This document shows, piece by piece, positions 23,834-35,290 of a stretch of DNA of 64,000 bases. The notes below the pieces were generated by a model, which saw only the letters and a program-made list of their open reading frames with translations, was not told where the DNA came from and ran no database searches. Origin of the DNA: Annona cherimola (lineage: Eukaryota; Streptophyta; Magnoliopsida; Magnoliales; Annonaceae); the NCBI GenBank assembly GCA_030490835.1, contig CM059973.1, forward strand, positions 61,136,008 through 61,200,007, in the 5' to 3' direction. Position 1 is the stretch's first letter. Every line of letters starts with the position of its first letter. Made by a program: the position numbers and the translations under genes.

Positions 23834-26800
23834 ATGGCGATTTCACTATCCACATCCACTCTCTCGTACTCCCATCCAAATTATCCTCGTCCTCTCCAGC
23901 TCTCCGCTTCTTTGCGCCTCCTCCCCCACTCTCGCCGTCTCTCCTTCCCGAACCTCCCGACTCTCTCTTTCACGCGCCGTAATCGGATTCATCATCTTCG
24001 TGTAAGTTGCTCTTTCTCTTTCTTTCTTTCTTTCTTTCTTTCTCTGATGTGAGTTTGAAATATAGAATTAGAATCCAATTGCCATCAATCGCTGGTAGTT
24101 TGTTCAAGGGTTAGAATCAGAGGTTATCAGCTGTTTATTCGATTTCCTATACCTTTCAAGTTGTTGGCCAGCTTCGGTTTTAAATTCCTCATTCTTAACC
24201 TCGGATTCAGGGCAATTTTATGTTGGTTGACTAACCTATTGCGTTCCAGTTCGCGGGACTTAAAAGAGAGAAATTTGCTTGCTTGAATTGCCTGCGATAC
24301 TTAAGGCAGTAAATGCTCCATACCCGGCCTCAAGAGTATCGAACATTTTGCAACAGGCTTTTAAGTGCAAGTAGTTACCACACACAACTTCGTATAACTG
24401 TGGTTACTGAGGTACCTGTGTATGCAATACAATTAACGACCTAACTAATTCAATACAATTTGCTGACTATATATGTGTGAAAATTGGTGTGGTTGTGTAT
24501 ATTATTGCTGGATGACAGCACCTTTTCTAAACTTGTTTTCCCTTTCCTAGCCTTAGATTCATACTTATCTTTTGTGTTGGATGTTATCAAATCTGTACTC
24601 TTAAAATTGGGTTTACATGGGCGCTTACTTGAACACAAACTTCTCTCCTTTTTGCTTTTTTTTTTTTTCAAAAAAAAAGAAAAAAAAGAAAAAGAAAAAA
24701 CTTTTACTCGGTCTTTCATTATAACAAGGTCACACATTTACCGCAAAAGTTATGGTTTAGCGACCATCATCATCATCATCATCATAGTGAGCATAACCTG
24801 TTATCCACCTAGGAGTCCACTTCTGTGGAATTGGTTCCATTGAAGTGAATCCATGGAACCTCTTGATTTGGGCCCAACATGTTTATTAAATCAAATCCAA
24901 TCTGACTTTTTCATTTGATATATTTTTTATAATTATGATAGTCATTTCAGTGAAAGTCTTATGCAAGCTGTACCTTTCAAATTGATAGAAGATGGTGAGT
25001 AAAATCTGAAAATCACTTAGATCCATTCATAAGCATTGGAGTATTAATAATAATTTATAGAATCATTCATCTATATGAAAAAAATAATTTAGATGGTATA
25101 GAAGTTTAATAATAAAATTTTAAGATTTACATTAAGAATATAAGAATTTTAATACGTTGATGTTCACTCTCAAATGATATTGACCCATGAAATATTTTGA
25201 TTTAGATAAAATTCGAAGTCTTAGCTAAATGAATTATTCCAAATAAAATGGTCGGAGTAGTTTTTGATTTAGTTTTCATGGTGAGCCAAATCGAAAGATC
25301 CCATGAATTCATTTTAATGGATTTGGTTCCATAGAAGGAGTGCTTCCACCTAAATAGGCCAGCTACTTGGACCCCATCGAGTCATTCCTATCAGCATGGG
25401 TTGCCTACTCAGGTACTGAGTATCTTCATATCTTCCTAATGTCATCTAACCATGTTATTTTTGTCCTACCTCTAGTTCTCTTGTCGCCTTCTTCTTTGAT
25501 AAATTCATTTCTCCCAATCGGTGAAGTTTCTCAAAGTTTCATTGTATAATTTTCTATATGTCTATTTATGATGTAGATATCTTCAGTTGAAATTTGTTGA
25601 GATGCCACTGTAAGGTGTTGGAAACAATTGAAATTCATAAGTAAGATTCTTTGCAAAGTTGTTTCATTAATGTGATGAAACTTACATGAGTTCTCTAATC
25701 CTTTTGACATTTCATCTGGCCTACCTCTGCGTGCACCACTATCTATTTTCTTTGTAGCATATTATGGGTTCTGACCATGGTTATCTCTGATAATTGACGT
25801 GTCTGAGTAAGTGAATGTGATGTCAAGGAATCAAATGAGCTTTTGTGGTTGATGATGGATATGTTTAATGAATTAACAATCTTATTTTCCAATGCTAGAT
25901 TGTGGCTTTGATAAGAATTTTCTGTTACTAGAATATTACAAAGAATTGCTTGGGTCAGTAAATTTTTTTTGGATGTAAGTTGGATCTGTAACTTAATGGG
26001 GACATAACCTTATCAACATTGAAAAGGTTACAGAATCGATAAGGAGAAACTTTTTAGGATCTGCTAACAAGCACAGAAAAAGGGATGGGTACCAAAACAT
26101 ATTATAGTGGTAGAGTGGCTTCATTTGGCTAAAATGAACCAGATGTAGTGTCTAATACTGAGGGACCTTAAAGGGTTAGCACAAACTATTATCAAGGGAG
26201 GTTATCGGTAGTGGCTGATCTTGGACAGTTGTGTGTCTCTGTGCATGCGTGCGTGCCTGTGTGTCTGTGTGTGTGATGTGTGGGGGAGGTGGTTGTCGTC
26301 TTCACAGTTTATCAATGGCTAGTCAGGATTTCTTTGCACTAATGGAGTGTGATTCTGGAATACTGATGAGAGTCACAGTTCTGGTTGCTATACACTCTTG
26401 TCATGGGTTAATCTGTGTATTAACAAGCAAGATCAAAAGGTGTATGAGTTTTTTTAATCCCATTCTTCATTATCAATTCATAAACATCTCTGCTCAGTGC
26501 TCGTAAAAATTTTGTTCATGTTCAGTGTTTTAGATGATGGTGATTGTTATATACACTATTAATGCGGGAATCTCTGGTGTTTCTCTGAAGAAGTACATAT
26601 CAATATATTGATTATGGTTTATGTTTATGGATAAGATAATTTTATTGAGTACCGTCAGGATTTAACTTTTGTTTTCATGTTTATTTTTTCTGCTTAATAG
26701 TAGGAATTGTGCTTTGGCTGACTATTGTAAGGGAATAATTTTGGGAGTAATAATTTCATTGTCCATTTCCCTTAGGTTGAAGCAAAGAAGCAAACATTTT

Positions 26801-28645
26801 CTTCATTTGATGACATGCTGGCAAATTCTGAGAAGCCTTCGTTGGTTGACTTTTATGCAACATGGTTGGTAACTACTTTGTTTGACTGAAAGATGCCATT
26901 ATGTAATTATATGGTGTTTATATTATTTTTCAATTAAAAATAAAAATTTTAAATCGTACATCAGCAACTAATTAATTGTAGAATCCGCTTTCATGCAGAC
27001 ACAAGGGAATTTCCTTTTGCATCTGACCGTGTTCATGCTGGTGTAGAATCAAATGTACCATTTGAAGAAACTTTTTCCCCCCCTTCGAATAAAATAGTTC
27101 AATTAATTCATGGCAGTGCACCACAGTGGTTACCCTTGCACTCTGGTGCACATTATGGCCATTGCAGCTTGCTATCGGGACTCTTTGGATGCATAATATC
27201 TGGGCTTGAATCAACAGTTGCTTATTAGTATAAGATTCTTGACATCTATATGATTATTTTCCCTTGTTTTCACTTGGCTTTCCACTTGGTTGCCTTTGTC
27301 CTCTAAGGTGCATTATGGTCATTGCAGTTCACTCCAGGGGACTTTCCTCCAATGCATGATGCCAGGGCATGCATCAACAGTTTGCTTATCAATATAAGAT
27401 TGACATCTAGGTGATTATTTTCCTAGGTTGACTGGTCGACATTATCAACTTCACGTAATTACTCCAATTCAAACTAGAGCAATCTGTTAACTATTTTGGA
27501 ATTGCCATATGCTAAAGTTGAAATTTTTTTGGAATATTTTGTTATAGATATTTTCTTTGTTAATATACATTTATGGAATATGTTGCGTCAATATTCAAAG
27601 TGAGCTTTTAGCCTTTTATTACTGTTTTTGTATTACCATCTATCAGGATAGGTGACTAGGTGTTCCAAATGATGAATCCTGATGAAGTTTTTCCTGGGTT
27701 ATTAAATTACCATGTGTGTCTATCAACCACCAGGGAAATCTAATAGAATGTCCTACAATGCATCATAGATGAACGGACAAGGTAAAATAATTAAGGGTCA
27801 CCCAAAGAAGGTATGCATGAGGATTTAAAATCCAAACGTTTAAGTTATTATCTTATCAGAAGAGGACTTTATTTGCATGCATTAGATCTTTGCATTTATT
27901 TAATTCTTCATAAGCTATGCTAGAGACAAATTTGTTCAGATGATCAGGACAGTTTCATTTAATACCTGAGATCATTCACAAAGTAGGTGACTATGAATCC
28001 CCATCAACTTGGTGGGCTTATCTTGGACTACTCTATGTAGAGGCACCACCCCATAAGTGCATTTATTTTTGTTTTTCACGTTCTTTCATTTGTGATTATG
28101 ATAGAAAATACGTTCAACTTAGCTGGAAAAAAGGTTGACGTGGAACATTAAGAGTAGTACTGCTGGTATGAATTTTTCTACTGTGATGGAAAATGGGTCT
28201 AAATGAAAATTCCTAGTTGTTTGTTGTACGACCTAAATGGGGAAAGTACCCTTGCTTTCAATCTCATACTTTTATAATTTTTTTTTCAGGTGTGGTCCTT
28301 GCCAATACATGGTTCCTATTCTTAATCAGGTTGGTGATTCATTGAAAGAGAAGATCCAAGTCGTGAAAATTGATACAGAGAAGTACCCAAGCATTGCTGA
28401 CAAATACAAAATAGAGGCACTTCCCACGTTCATTCTTTTCAAAGATGGGAAGATCTGTGATCGCTTTGTAAGTGAAAAAATTCTGCTCTGCGAAGCTCTC
28501 TTATTTTCAGGTACCCTTAAATGTAGGCTCTAAGATTCTCATCCCTGTTTCTCTGAGATCCCTGGTTGATGGTTTTCAGGAAGGTGCCTTTACTGCTGAT
28601 CAGCTAATCCAACGCATTGAGAATGCACTGAAAGTCAAAAAGTAG
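23834..28645 (+). CDS. TRXY: Thioredoxin y, chloroplastic
   Basis: Four exons (23834-24001, 26776-26864, 28290-28467, 28580-28645) join in frame into 166 aa, the usual length for plant Trx y precursors. Residues 1-56 are Ser/Leu/Arg-rich with few acidic residues, a typical plastid transit peptide. The thioredoxin fold follows: LVDFYATW, active site WCGPC (Cys87, Cys90), KIDTEKYPSIA, cis-proline in EALPTF (Pro131), and ILFKDGK. The tryptophan codon of WCGPC is split by intron 2. The tail EGAFTADQLIQRIENAL is characteristic of the y-type. Trx y reduces plastid antioxidant enzymes such as 2-Cys/Q-type peroxiredoxins and methionine sulfoxide reductase (family knowledge). No disabling change is seen, so the gene looks functional. 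Other plastid Trx types (m, f, x, z) fit the C-terminal part less well. Confidence 0.93.
24764..24785 (+). repeat. (CAT)7 microsatellite
   Basis: Uninterrupted CAT units in intron 1 of thioredoxin y. Confidence 0.85.
24812..25344. mobile_element. MITE with 8-bp target duplication (hAT-like) in the thioredoxin y intron
   Basis: TCCACCTA occurs at 24804-24811 and again at 25345-25352. Between them, the first 65 bp and last 65 bp are imperfect inverted repeats: left TTCTGTGGAATTGGTTCCAT and CTCTTGATTTGG pair with the complement of CCAAATCGAAAGATCC and AATGGATTTGGTTCCATAGA. There is no coding capacity. An 8-bp duplication fits hAT; Mutator-like is the alternative. Confidence 0.7.
26865..28289 (+). 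other. Intron 2 of thioredoxin y
   Basis: Donor GTTGGT, a weak match, fixed by the WCGPC frame; acceptor TTTTTTCAG. It holds an imperfect duplication (27,140-27,430). Confidence 0.7.
27140..27430 (+). repeat. Imperfect duplicated block, two units of about 130 bp
   Basis: Unit 1 (about 27,140-27,262) and unit 2 (about 27,300-27,430) share GTGCA(C)ATTATGG(C/T)CATTGCAG, TGCAT(C)AACAGTTTGCTTAT-like and TATAAGATT...GACATCTA, then TGATTATTTTCC. The spacer between is about 40 bp. The origin is unknown. Confidence 0.6.
28468..28579 (+). other. Intron 3 of thioredoxin y
   Basis: Short intron, donor GTAAGT, acceptor GTTTTCAG. No features. Confidence 0.75.
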
Positions 28646-28989
28646 TAGCTGGGGTGAGCATTTCATGTAACTGCTTGGCCATCTCCATGTTTTGTACTTC
28701 CATCTCCATTTTTTGTACTTCTCTAACTTCTTTTTCAAATATATAGAAACATCATTTTCCTCTTATGTTATAACCATTGAGGTATTTGAAAAAAAAAAAA
28801 AAAAAGAAAAAAAAAAATTTCTGGTTTCTGGGCCATAGTTCCTTGTTGTACCACAATCAGATGTTATGCTGTCAAATTCATGAAATACGAAACTACAGTG
28901 AATATCTTGTGTGGGTTTCGAGCCATGTAGATTCTAATCCACAACTGACTATGTGTTACATCCAACATGCATCGTCATGTGACTAAGGG

Positions 28990-30420
28990 TACAACTTGGT
29001 CTAGGTACCTGCGGGTCGACTTGCTAGATAACCTAAATAGGGTAGGGTCGGTTCTATTGATTTTACCCGTAGGGTCAATTTGGTTCCTCATCTAAAATAC
29101 CAATCGGAATTCGCGTATGGTCGGTTCCAGGGGCCGGGTACCTGGATTTCATATGTAATATATAATATTAATATTATATAAATACTCATATCATATACTG
29201 AATATATGTTGAACTAAAAACCCTAAACCAATTGTGATTTTGGATTCCCTCTCCTCTCTCGTTGATGGCACTCCCCTTTCAACCTTCGTTGGCACTGCTG
29301 CGTTCATCTTCCCTCCCATAATTGGACGCCAAAAACCCTAGATCTCATCATCTTCGCCTCATATCTGCTCTCCCCTTCTTATTTCCTCTCCACCTAAAAG
29401 CCCAGATCTCATGTGATTCCCTCTCCCCTCCCTCGGACGCCTCTCTGGATCTCAGCCAAGGTACCTGAGATCTCCTCTCTCATCTCATCCTTGCAATTTC
29501 CTCTCGGCTCTGCATCTCATTCTTAGTCATCTTCCTTGGTGGGACTGCTAAATTGTGCTGCGTGTGCGGTCTGCCTCTATCCAATGCCCCCTTTTGCCAT
29601 CGTACATCGATTGACTTGGCAAGGAGGAAGATGCAGATAGGAAGATCGAGATATGATGAGTAGGCAGGTGACATTCTCAAAGAGGAGGAACGGGCTCTAC
29701 TGAATAAGGCATTTGAGCTGTTGGTCCTTTGCGACATTGAGGTGGCGCTTATAGGCTTCTCTGCCATAGGTCAGCTCAATGGATTCTCTAGCTCCGGGTA
29801 TGTACGATCGCCATCCATTTTCTTCGTGTTATGTTTTTTTTTTTTCTATTGGAGCTCGCTGGATTAAAAAGTAGGAACTTGTAGTGGTATGTCTAGAAAG
29901 GATTGAATCGATCCCCATTCGATTCATCACTATGCAGTCCATGCTTGCATTAGAATAGATAGGTTAGTCATTTTCCACTTTTTTTACTTGGATAGGAATA
30001 TGAAATCAGTAACTCTGCAAAATGTCTTGACGATCGTTGTTGATTCATGAAAGTGGCCTTGCTAACATATCGACTTGGCGTATCTTTGTGCTTTCCCCAA
30101 TTTTTTTCCTTTTGACTTGTATATATTTTGCAGTTTAAACATTTGCTTATATAGATTTTGAACCCAATAGTTGCTCTATTTCTGCAAACGATTGTCTAAG
30201 CCGAGTGAGAATGGAACGGGATGCGTATTTATTTATTTATTTTTATATAGATTTGTAACTGATTTAGAATGGGAATGGGAATGATTTGGAATCGTAACCG
30301 GAGCCGGCCCGTCCTTGAAAAAATAGGGTAGGGGAGACTACAAACCGACCCGGCCTAAAATAGGGCAGGGTAAAAATTTTCTAAAATAGGATAAGAGTAG
30401 GGTCTACTCTTGTCCACACA
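28990..30420. mobile_element. Possible DNA-transposon remnant with gene-like interior
   Basis: The left part has GGGTAGGGTCGGTTCTA and GGGTACCTGG; the right part has AAAATAGGGTAGGGGAG, CGACCCGGCC and AATAGGGCAGGGTAAAA. Such G-rich GGTCGG/CCGACC ends flanking a leader with AAACCCTA and CCTCTCC motifs resemble decayed hAT (Ac-like) elements. I cannot find a target duplication or a transposase frame. Weak call. Confidence 0.25.
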
Positions 30421-31354
30421 TATCTATACCAAGTTTCACGCCAACATGTGTATGCATAGACCTCTTACAAAAGGGTTTTTTTTTTTTTCAGACTTCTCTG
30501 GGTACTCAGCATTTCATGAAAGAAGGAAAGTTTCTTGCATGTCAACAATCAAGGCAATCATAGCGTTTGTCGTAGCCCTGTAAATCGGAATTTCTGTTGC
30601 CCGAAGATCCTCTTTGGATTCAGCGTTATGGTAACCCAAGGAGTAATCAAACTGGTCAAATGTCCAGTCTACTTCGAACCAGTTCAACTGGTTATAAAAA
30701 CCCGATTGAACCGTCGCACCAATTTCTTTGTTATAAATGTTCAATTTTATATTTATAAAATAAAGAATAGTGAAAAAAAATTGAAAAAAACCCAACAAAA
30801 ACAAATAATTGGAATCAAAATTTTTATTTTTCTTCAAAAAAAATAATGACAACAGCAATAAAGTATAAAAGCGCAATTATATGTAACTAGCTAGATAGAT
30901 TGTTAGCAACAAATAATGTTATATGGGAGACCAATACCAATTGGTCCAAGGATATCTTGACTTCATTTAGAGCACAAAAGCAATGGGCGAAATCAGCTCT
31001 CTTATATCATGATAAACAGGTTGAAATTTGGAATCAAATTTCCACCAATGGTGAGCTGATAGTGACATTTTTGGGTTGGGAAGGAAGACGCAGAGCAGCC
31101 GAATGGGTTGGGAACGAGATCTGGGCAATTCCTTTTTTTTTTTTTTTTTCCCAAAGAAAAAAATCATTATTATCGTCAGCCAGCTGAACCGGATGGATTA
31201 AAAAACGGTATTGTTGGTTTAACCGTTTCAATCCGGTCGGATAATTTCAACCAGTAATCAGGAACATCGGACCGGGTAGGTTTCCTGTTCAACCAGATGA
31301 TTTATTTGTTTGCTTTAAAATTTTTATGACAGTGATTTTTTTAAATTATATTTT

Positions 31355-31445
31355 AATGGGAGGGAGGGGGAGGTATTGCTCCCTCGGAAGGGTTTGAACC
31401 CTGGACGGCTGGTATGAAGCTAGCATGAGTTAGCATCCGGCTTCC
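31355..31445 (-). mobile_element. Possible tRNA-derived SINE fragment
   Basis: On the minus strand GGGTTCAAACCCTTCC resembles a pol III B box (GGTTCAAACC), followed by CGAGGGAGCAATACCTCCCC, similar in style to plant Au-like SINEs. An A box is not clear and the 3' end is not defined. Confidence 0.3.
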
Positions 31446-31579
31446 TTATGACAGTTCGTTTAATAGGAATACTTGTGAGCCTTGGCATGCAGGCCAAGAA
31501 GCTTGCACCTCTAGGCTAAGGTGAGTCTTATTTGATTCTTCGGAACGGAACAGGTCACCACCATGACTTAAAAGTTACC

Positions 31580-31770
31580 TTATTCGAAAGGTGTCTTCGG
31601 AAATATTTTAAAATAAAAGTGAAGAATTATTTAAAAAGTGAAATATTAATGTAATATGATAAAGATAATGATTAAAATTAAAAAATAAACTTAAGATAGA
31701 TGGGGTAATTGTATGAAATATATGTGAAAAACGATTAAAATAGAAAATCATAATAAAAGAGTAAAGCAAT
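31580..31770 (-). mobile_element. Degraded M1-like MITE fragment
   Basis: It contains reverse-complement M1-style blocks (ATGATAAAGATAATGATTAAAA, split by changes, and GAAAAACGATTAAAATAG). No ends are recognisable. Confidence 0.3.
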
Positions 31771-31883
31771 TAGCAAATTAAGAAGTCAAATTTTAACTTT
31801 AAAGAAGGTCAAATTACATAAAAAATGTGTTGAAAAGTGAAAAAAAATTTTTACTTTCGCATATTACCAAATCGATAATCTAA

Positions 31884-32141
31884 GGAATGTTTGGTAATGC
31901 ATGCGTGTTGGATTCAATAGGAAACATACGGTCTCTACATTTTTCAACTAATTATTTAATAATTCAACAATTTTATTTTTTAACTTTCTATAAACCCAAT
32001 CTTTTTTCTTTCACCTAACTTATTTATTTTAATTATGTCTACATCATTTCATATAAATCCTATAAATTCTAAAATATTTACTTTCTCATTTCCTATCCTA
32101 TCCCAAAATTCTACCAAAATCAGTCGCTAGCAAATGTCCCT
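31884..32141 (+). mobile_element. MITE with TAA duplication (M1-related)
   Basis: It begins GGAATGTTTGG and ends CAAATGTCCCT, imperfect inverted repeats. TAA lies at 31881-31883 and 32142-32144. The interior has TTTTTCAACTAATTATTTAA and TTTATTTTAATTATG, in M1 order but diverged. Confidence 0.5.
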
Positions 32142-33185
32142 TAACTTTCGGCTTCAACAATCAACGCCGACCACAAAGTGCAGCTAACTTAAGCCTTATG
32201 CTTTATTTGGCGCGTCATTTTTATGCCTGCTTTTGCAGCGGGCAGTAATTCTACGTGGTTAATGAGAAAGAGGTATTTTATTTTAAATCTTCCGAAGTCA
32301 GTGCGTTTTGGACAAAATCAAGGGTAAAAATGCAGCGAAATGGAAAGCCACTAACGCTTCCTAAAGCGCCTAAGTACCTGCTGGAATTTATCAAGGTGGT
32401 TCACCCCAAAGCCTGTAAGCACTGAGAAATGCTCAGCCAAACAAAGTCCTAGTAGGGTCTTTGGCTTTTTGCATCTATACTGATTTAGTCTATATCTGAG
32501 CGAAATTAGCGTATCAGAGTTATCAAAAAATTGCATCTTTATGATCTGAAAAACTTAATTTTTATCTAGACAGTTTTAGGTAAATCGCTTTGTTAAAGGA
32601 ATTTTTAAATGAAAAAAATGGCCCTGCAAACGAATAAAATTAATCCCAGAAATTACCTTTAAACTATAAAAAAAATTATTTTTTAAAATATTCATCATAC
32701 TAAATAAATCATATATAAAAGGGTCTTGATTTGGTGCACGCGTTATTCATTTTTTTTAATTTTTTCGAATTTTTGGAACGATATACGGGGCCATTCAAAT
32801 TCAAATATGAAATTTTGTATTTTTTATTTTCAAATATGAAAATTTAAGTTCTAAAATGAAAAAATCAGATTTTTTCATGTACCACATGAAAAAAAGCTTG
32901 ATTTTAAATTTGTGAACCTTGAGTAAAAATATGTGAAAATCAACATGTAAAATTTAAATTCCAGATGTCAAATTCTTATTGTATCCGCTCAGGGGACAAG
33001 AGATGGGTTCTGTATTCAGATTTCAGAATCCATTTCAGTTGAGAAATAATTAATGGGCTACTTTCAAATGACCAGGTATTTTTGTATATTTGAAAAATAA
33101 ACCCTATAAGAGGCAGTGTCTATTTTGATTGTTCTAAAAATTCCCACGCATATATACAAATTAAAAAAGATTATCTATTGGACAC

Positions 33186-34438
33186 TGTAGCACCAACTGC
33201 GAGCGCTACGATGGGCTCGGAATGGTTTTCCGCACCTTGGAAATCTGGATCGTATTGAATGAGTTTTCAACGCCTCCAAGACAGCAGCGTGGGCTTAGTT
33301 TTCTTGCATCCGCATGGGGTAAAACGTGTTAGGATTCACGGTTTTTAGATAAATCTGGTATAAGGGCGTTTTCTCGTGGATTCAGCAGCATAACGGCTAA
33401 GACGGGGCTTTCCATACGCGGATCGAGTCACAAATCCGACAGCGTAACGGTAGCGTATTATGCTGGAATCCGTGGACCCACGTGCACCCGCCTTGCCGGG
33501 GCGTTAACTCGAACACGCACACAAAAATAAAGAAAAACGGAGTCGCCACTGATCTTTAAAGGGAGATCAGCTCCTGTTTAATGAAATAAGGCACTAATCG
33601 TACAGAGTCCGGATTCCAGCCTTCGGATTGAAGCAAATTTGGCAAAATCTGCCAATTCGAGGTGGTTTACACGGCGTGAAAGGGGAACAATAAAAGATTC
33701 GAGAGAATGGGAGAGATGGAAAGGGGGAACGTGGAAGAGAAGCGTGGAGCTCGACGAGCAGGAAAACTGGGACGCCGGGGCTATGCTGCAAACTCCCGTC
33801 CTCCCCTATGGGATGCCTCTCCAATTGTCTTCCAAGTGAGGGGGGTGCATCCTTTTATAGATGTTGGAGTGGGCTTTGGGCCTCTTGAAATATTAGACTT
33901 GGTCCATGGGCTTGAGCTTGAAGTGAGAGCATGGGCCTTGGGCCACTTGAGGTGTTGGACTTGGTCCATGGGCTTGAGCTTGGTGGGCTAGAGCTTGGCT
34001 ATGCCTGTTATTTTGGGTGGGCCGTTGCAGAGGCCCGAAGTTGTAGTTGTAGAGAAGCCTGCTTTTGAGGCTTGGTGGGCTGGATCTGATGGGCTGCATT
34101 GTAGAGCCCATTTGCTGTGTCTGGTGAGTTGAATCTGGTGGGATGCATTGTGGAGCCCGTTGGGGCGGCCTGTAAGAGCTTTGCTCTTGTGGGCCGGATC
34201 CGGTTGTTGAAGGGCCTGCTTTTGAGGCTTGGTGGAGCTTTGCTCCCATTGGTTTGAGTTGGACAGGCCTGTTTAGAGGCCTAGCTTTTTGGTTTTTGCT
34301 TGAATCCTCTTCGGTTTGCTTTGAAGTGGGCCATGGGTTCTAAGCCCATTGGCGATTGCTCTTGAGTGACTTGTCATTGTTGAGCTTAGATCTCATTCCC
34401 ATATATCCGTCTTTGTGCTTGAGGGAGGAGTGTCAACA
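33186..34438 (-). repeat. 3' LTR of the gag-only element
   Basis: On the minus strand it starts TGTTGACACTCC and ends GGTGCTACA, so TG...CA. Length 1253 bp. It carries a local duplication around 34,080-34,170 (GGATCTGATGGG / GAATCTGGTGGG) that the other LTR lacks. Confidence 0.85.
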
Positions 34439-34456
34439 GCTGCCCTCCTTTGCCAG
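34439..34456 (-). other. Polypurine tract of the gag-only element
   Basis: The minus strand reads GGCAAAGGAGGGCAGC directly before the TGTTGACA start of the LTR. Its place fixes the element orientation as minus. Confidence 0.65.
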
Positions 34457-34799
34457 AGGCGTCTTGACGGTGAATGGCAAAGTGCCGGACACCCATTTTA
34501 GCATTGACCTAAACATTTTTTTTTCTCTTTTTTGTTTTTGTTTTTTTTTTAGTTTTTAGTTTTTTTTAGTTTTTAGTTTTTTTTTGGGTCACTTCGCAAT
34601 TTCTGCGAACTCACGATATTTCTTCTGGGAGAGTGGTCATTTTTGAAAAATTGTGGACTTGCTGACTTGTTTCGCATTAGTCTTGAATCCGGGTGATTTC
34701 GCAATTTTTGGAGATGGCGGGGAGCTTTCTGCCATTTTACCAAATTTTAGGGTCTCCAATGGGGCCCCTATTCTTCGATTTTTCTTTTCTCTTTTCTTA

Positions 34800-35290
34800 C
34801 TGGTCGCCGCTGTTGCTCGGGCCATCTCCTTCTCCTTCCCCTCCGCCTGCTGCTACTGCTGAAATCTCTGTCGCCATCGCTGCTATGCTGTCGCCATTGC
34901 TGCTGAAATCGCCGTCGTCGTCGTTGCTGCTGTCGTTGTCCGAACACCGTTCTGTCGTGCCGTTGTCGTCGCCCGTCGGCTTCTCCGTTCCCGGCTGCTG
35001 CTGTCGTAACGCTGTTCTACCACGCCGCTGTCGCCACCCGTCGGCTTCTCCGTTCCCGGCTGCTACTGTCCGAACGCCATCTTCTTCATTTTTGGCCGCT
35101 TGGGCTGCTGCCGCTCGTCGCTGCTTGTGTCGCTGCCGCCGCAACTGGTGTTGTCTTCTCCATTTTCGGTTGGGGTTGCTGTTTTCTTCTCTGTCGACTG
35201 TGGGTGCTGTCGTCACTGGTCGCCGCCACCGTTGCTGCTGCTGTTTGTTTTCTTCTCCGGCGGCGGTTGGGTTGCACCGCTTGCTGCCGC
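34800..35290. repeat. CG-rich trinucleotide-like tract inside the gag-only element
   Basis: A low-complexity run built from GCTGCT, GTCGTC and CGCCGC-type triplets. It gives long open frames on several strands at once, coding for Ser/Leu or Gln/Arg/Ala runs. These are artefacts of composition. A duplicated block GTCGGCTTCTCCGTTCCCGG occurs at about 34,976 and 35,041. Confidence 0.6.

Larger units (their letters stand above)
24002..26775 (+). other. Intron 1 of thioredoxin y
   Basis: Donor GTAAGT, acceptor CCCTTAG. It contains a (TTTC)n run (about 24,012-24,043), a (CAT)n run (24,764-24,785), a 533-bp MITE (24812-25344) and a TG-rich stretch (26,230-26,280). Confidence 0.75.
28646..33180. other. 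Intergenic region after thioredoxin y
   Basis: 3' UTR with poly-A runs to about 28,820, then a gene-like but non-coding GC-richer block (28,990-30,420), a possible SINE (31,355-31,445) and two MITE-like stretches. No gene is supported. Confidence 0.4.

Noticed and set aside
24484..24843. 119-codon frame in intron 1 of thioredoxin y
   Set aside because: It crosses poly-T/poly-A tracts, the CAT microsatellite and the MITE border; product is low-complexity.
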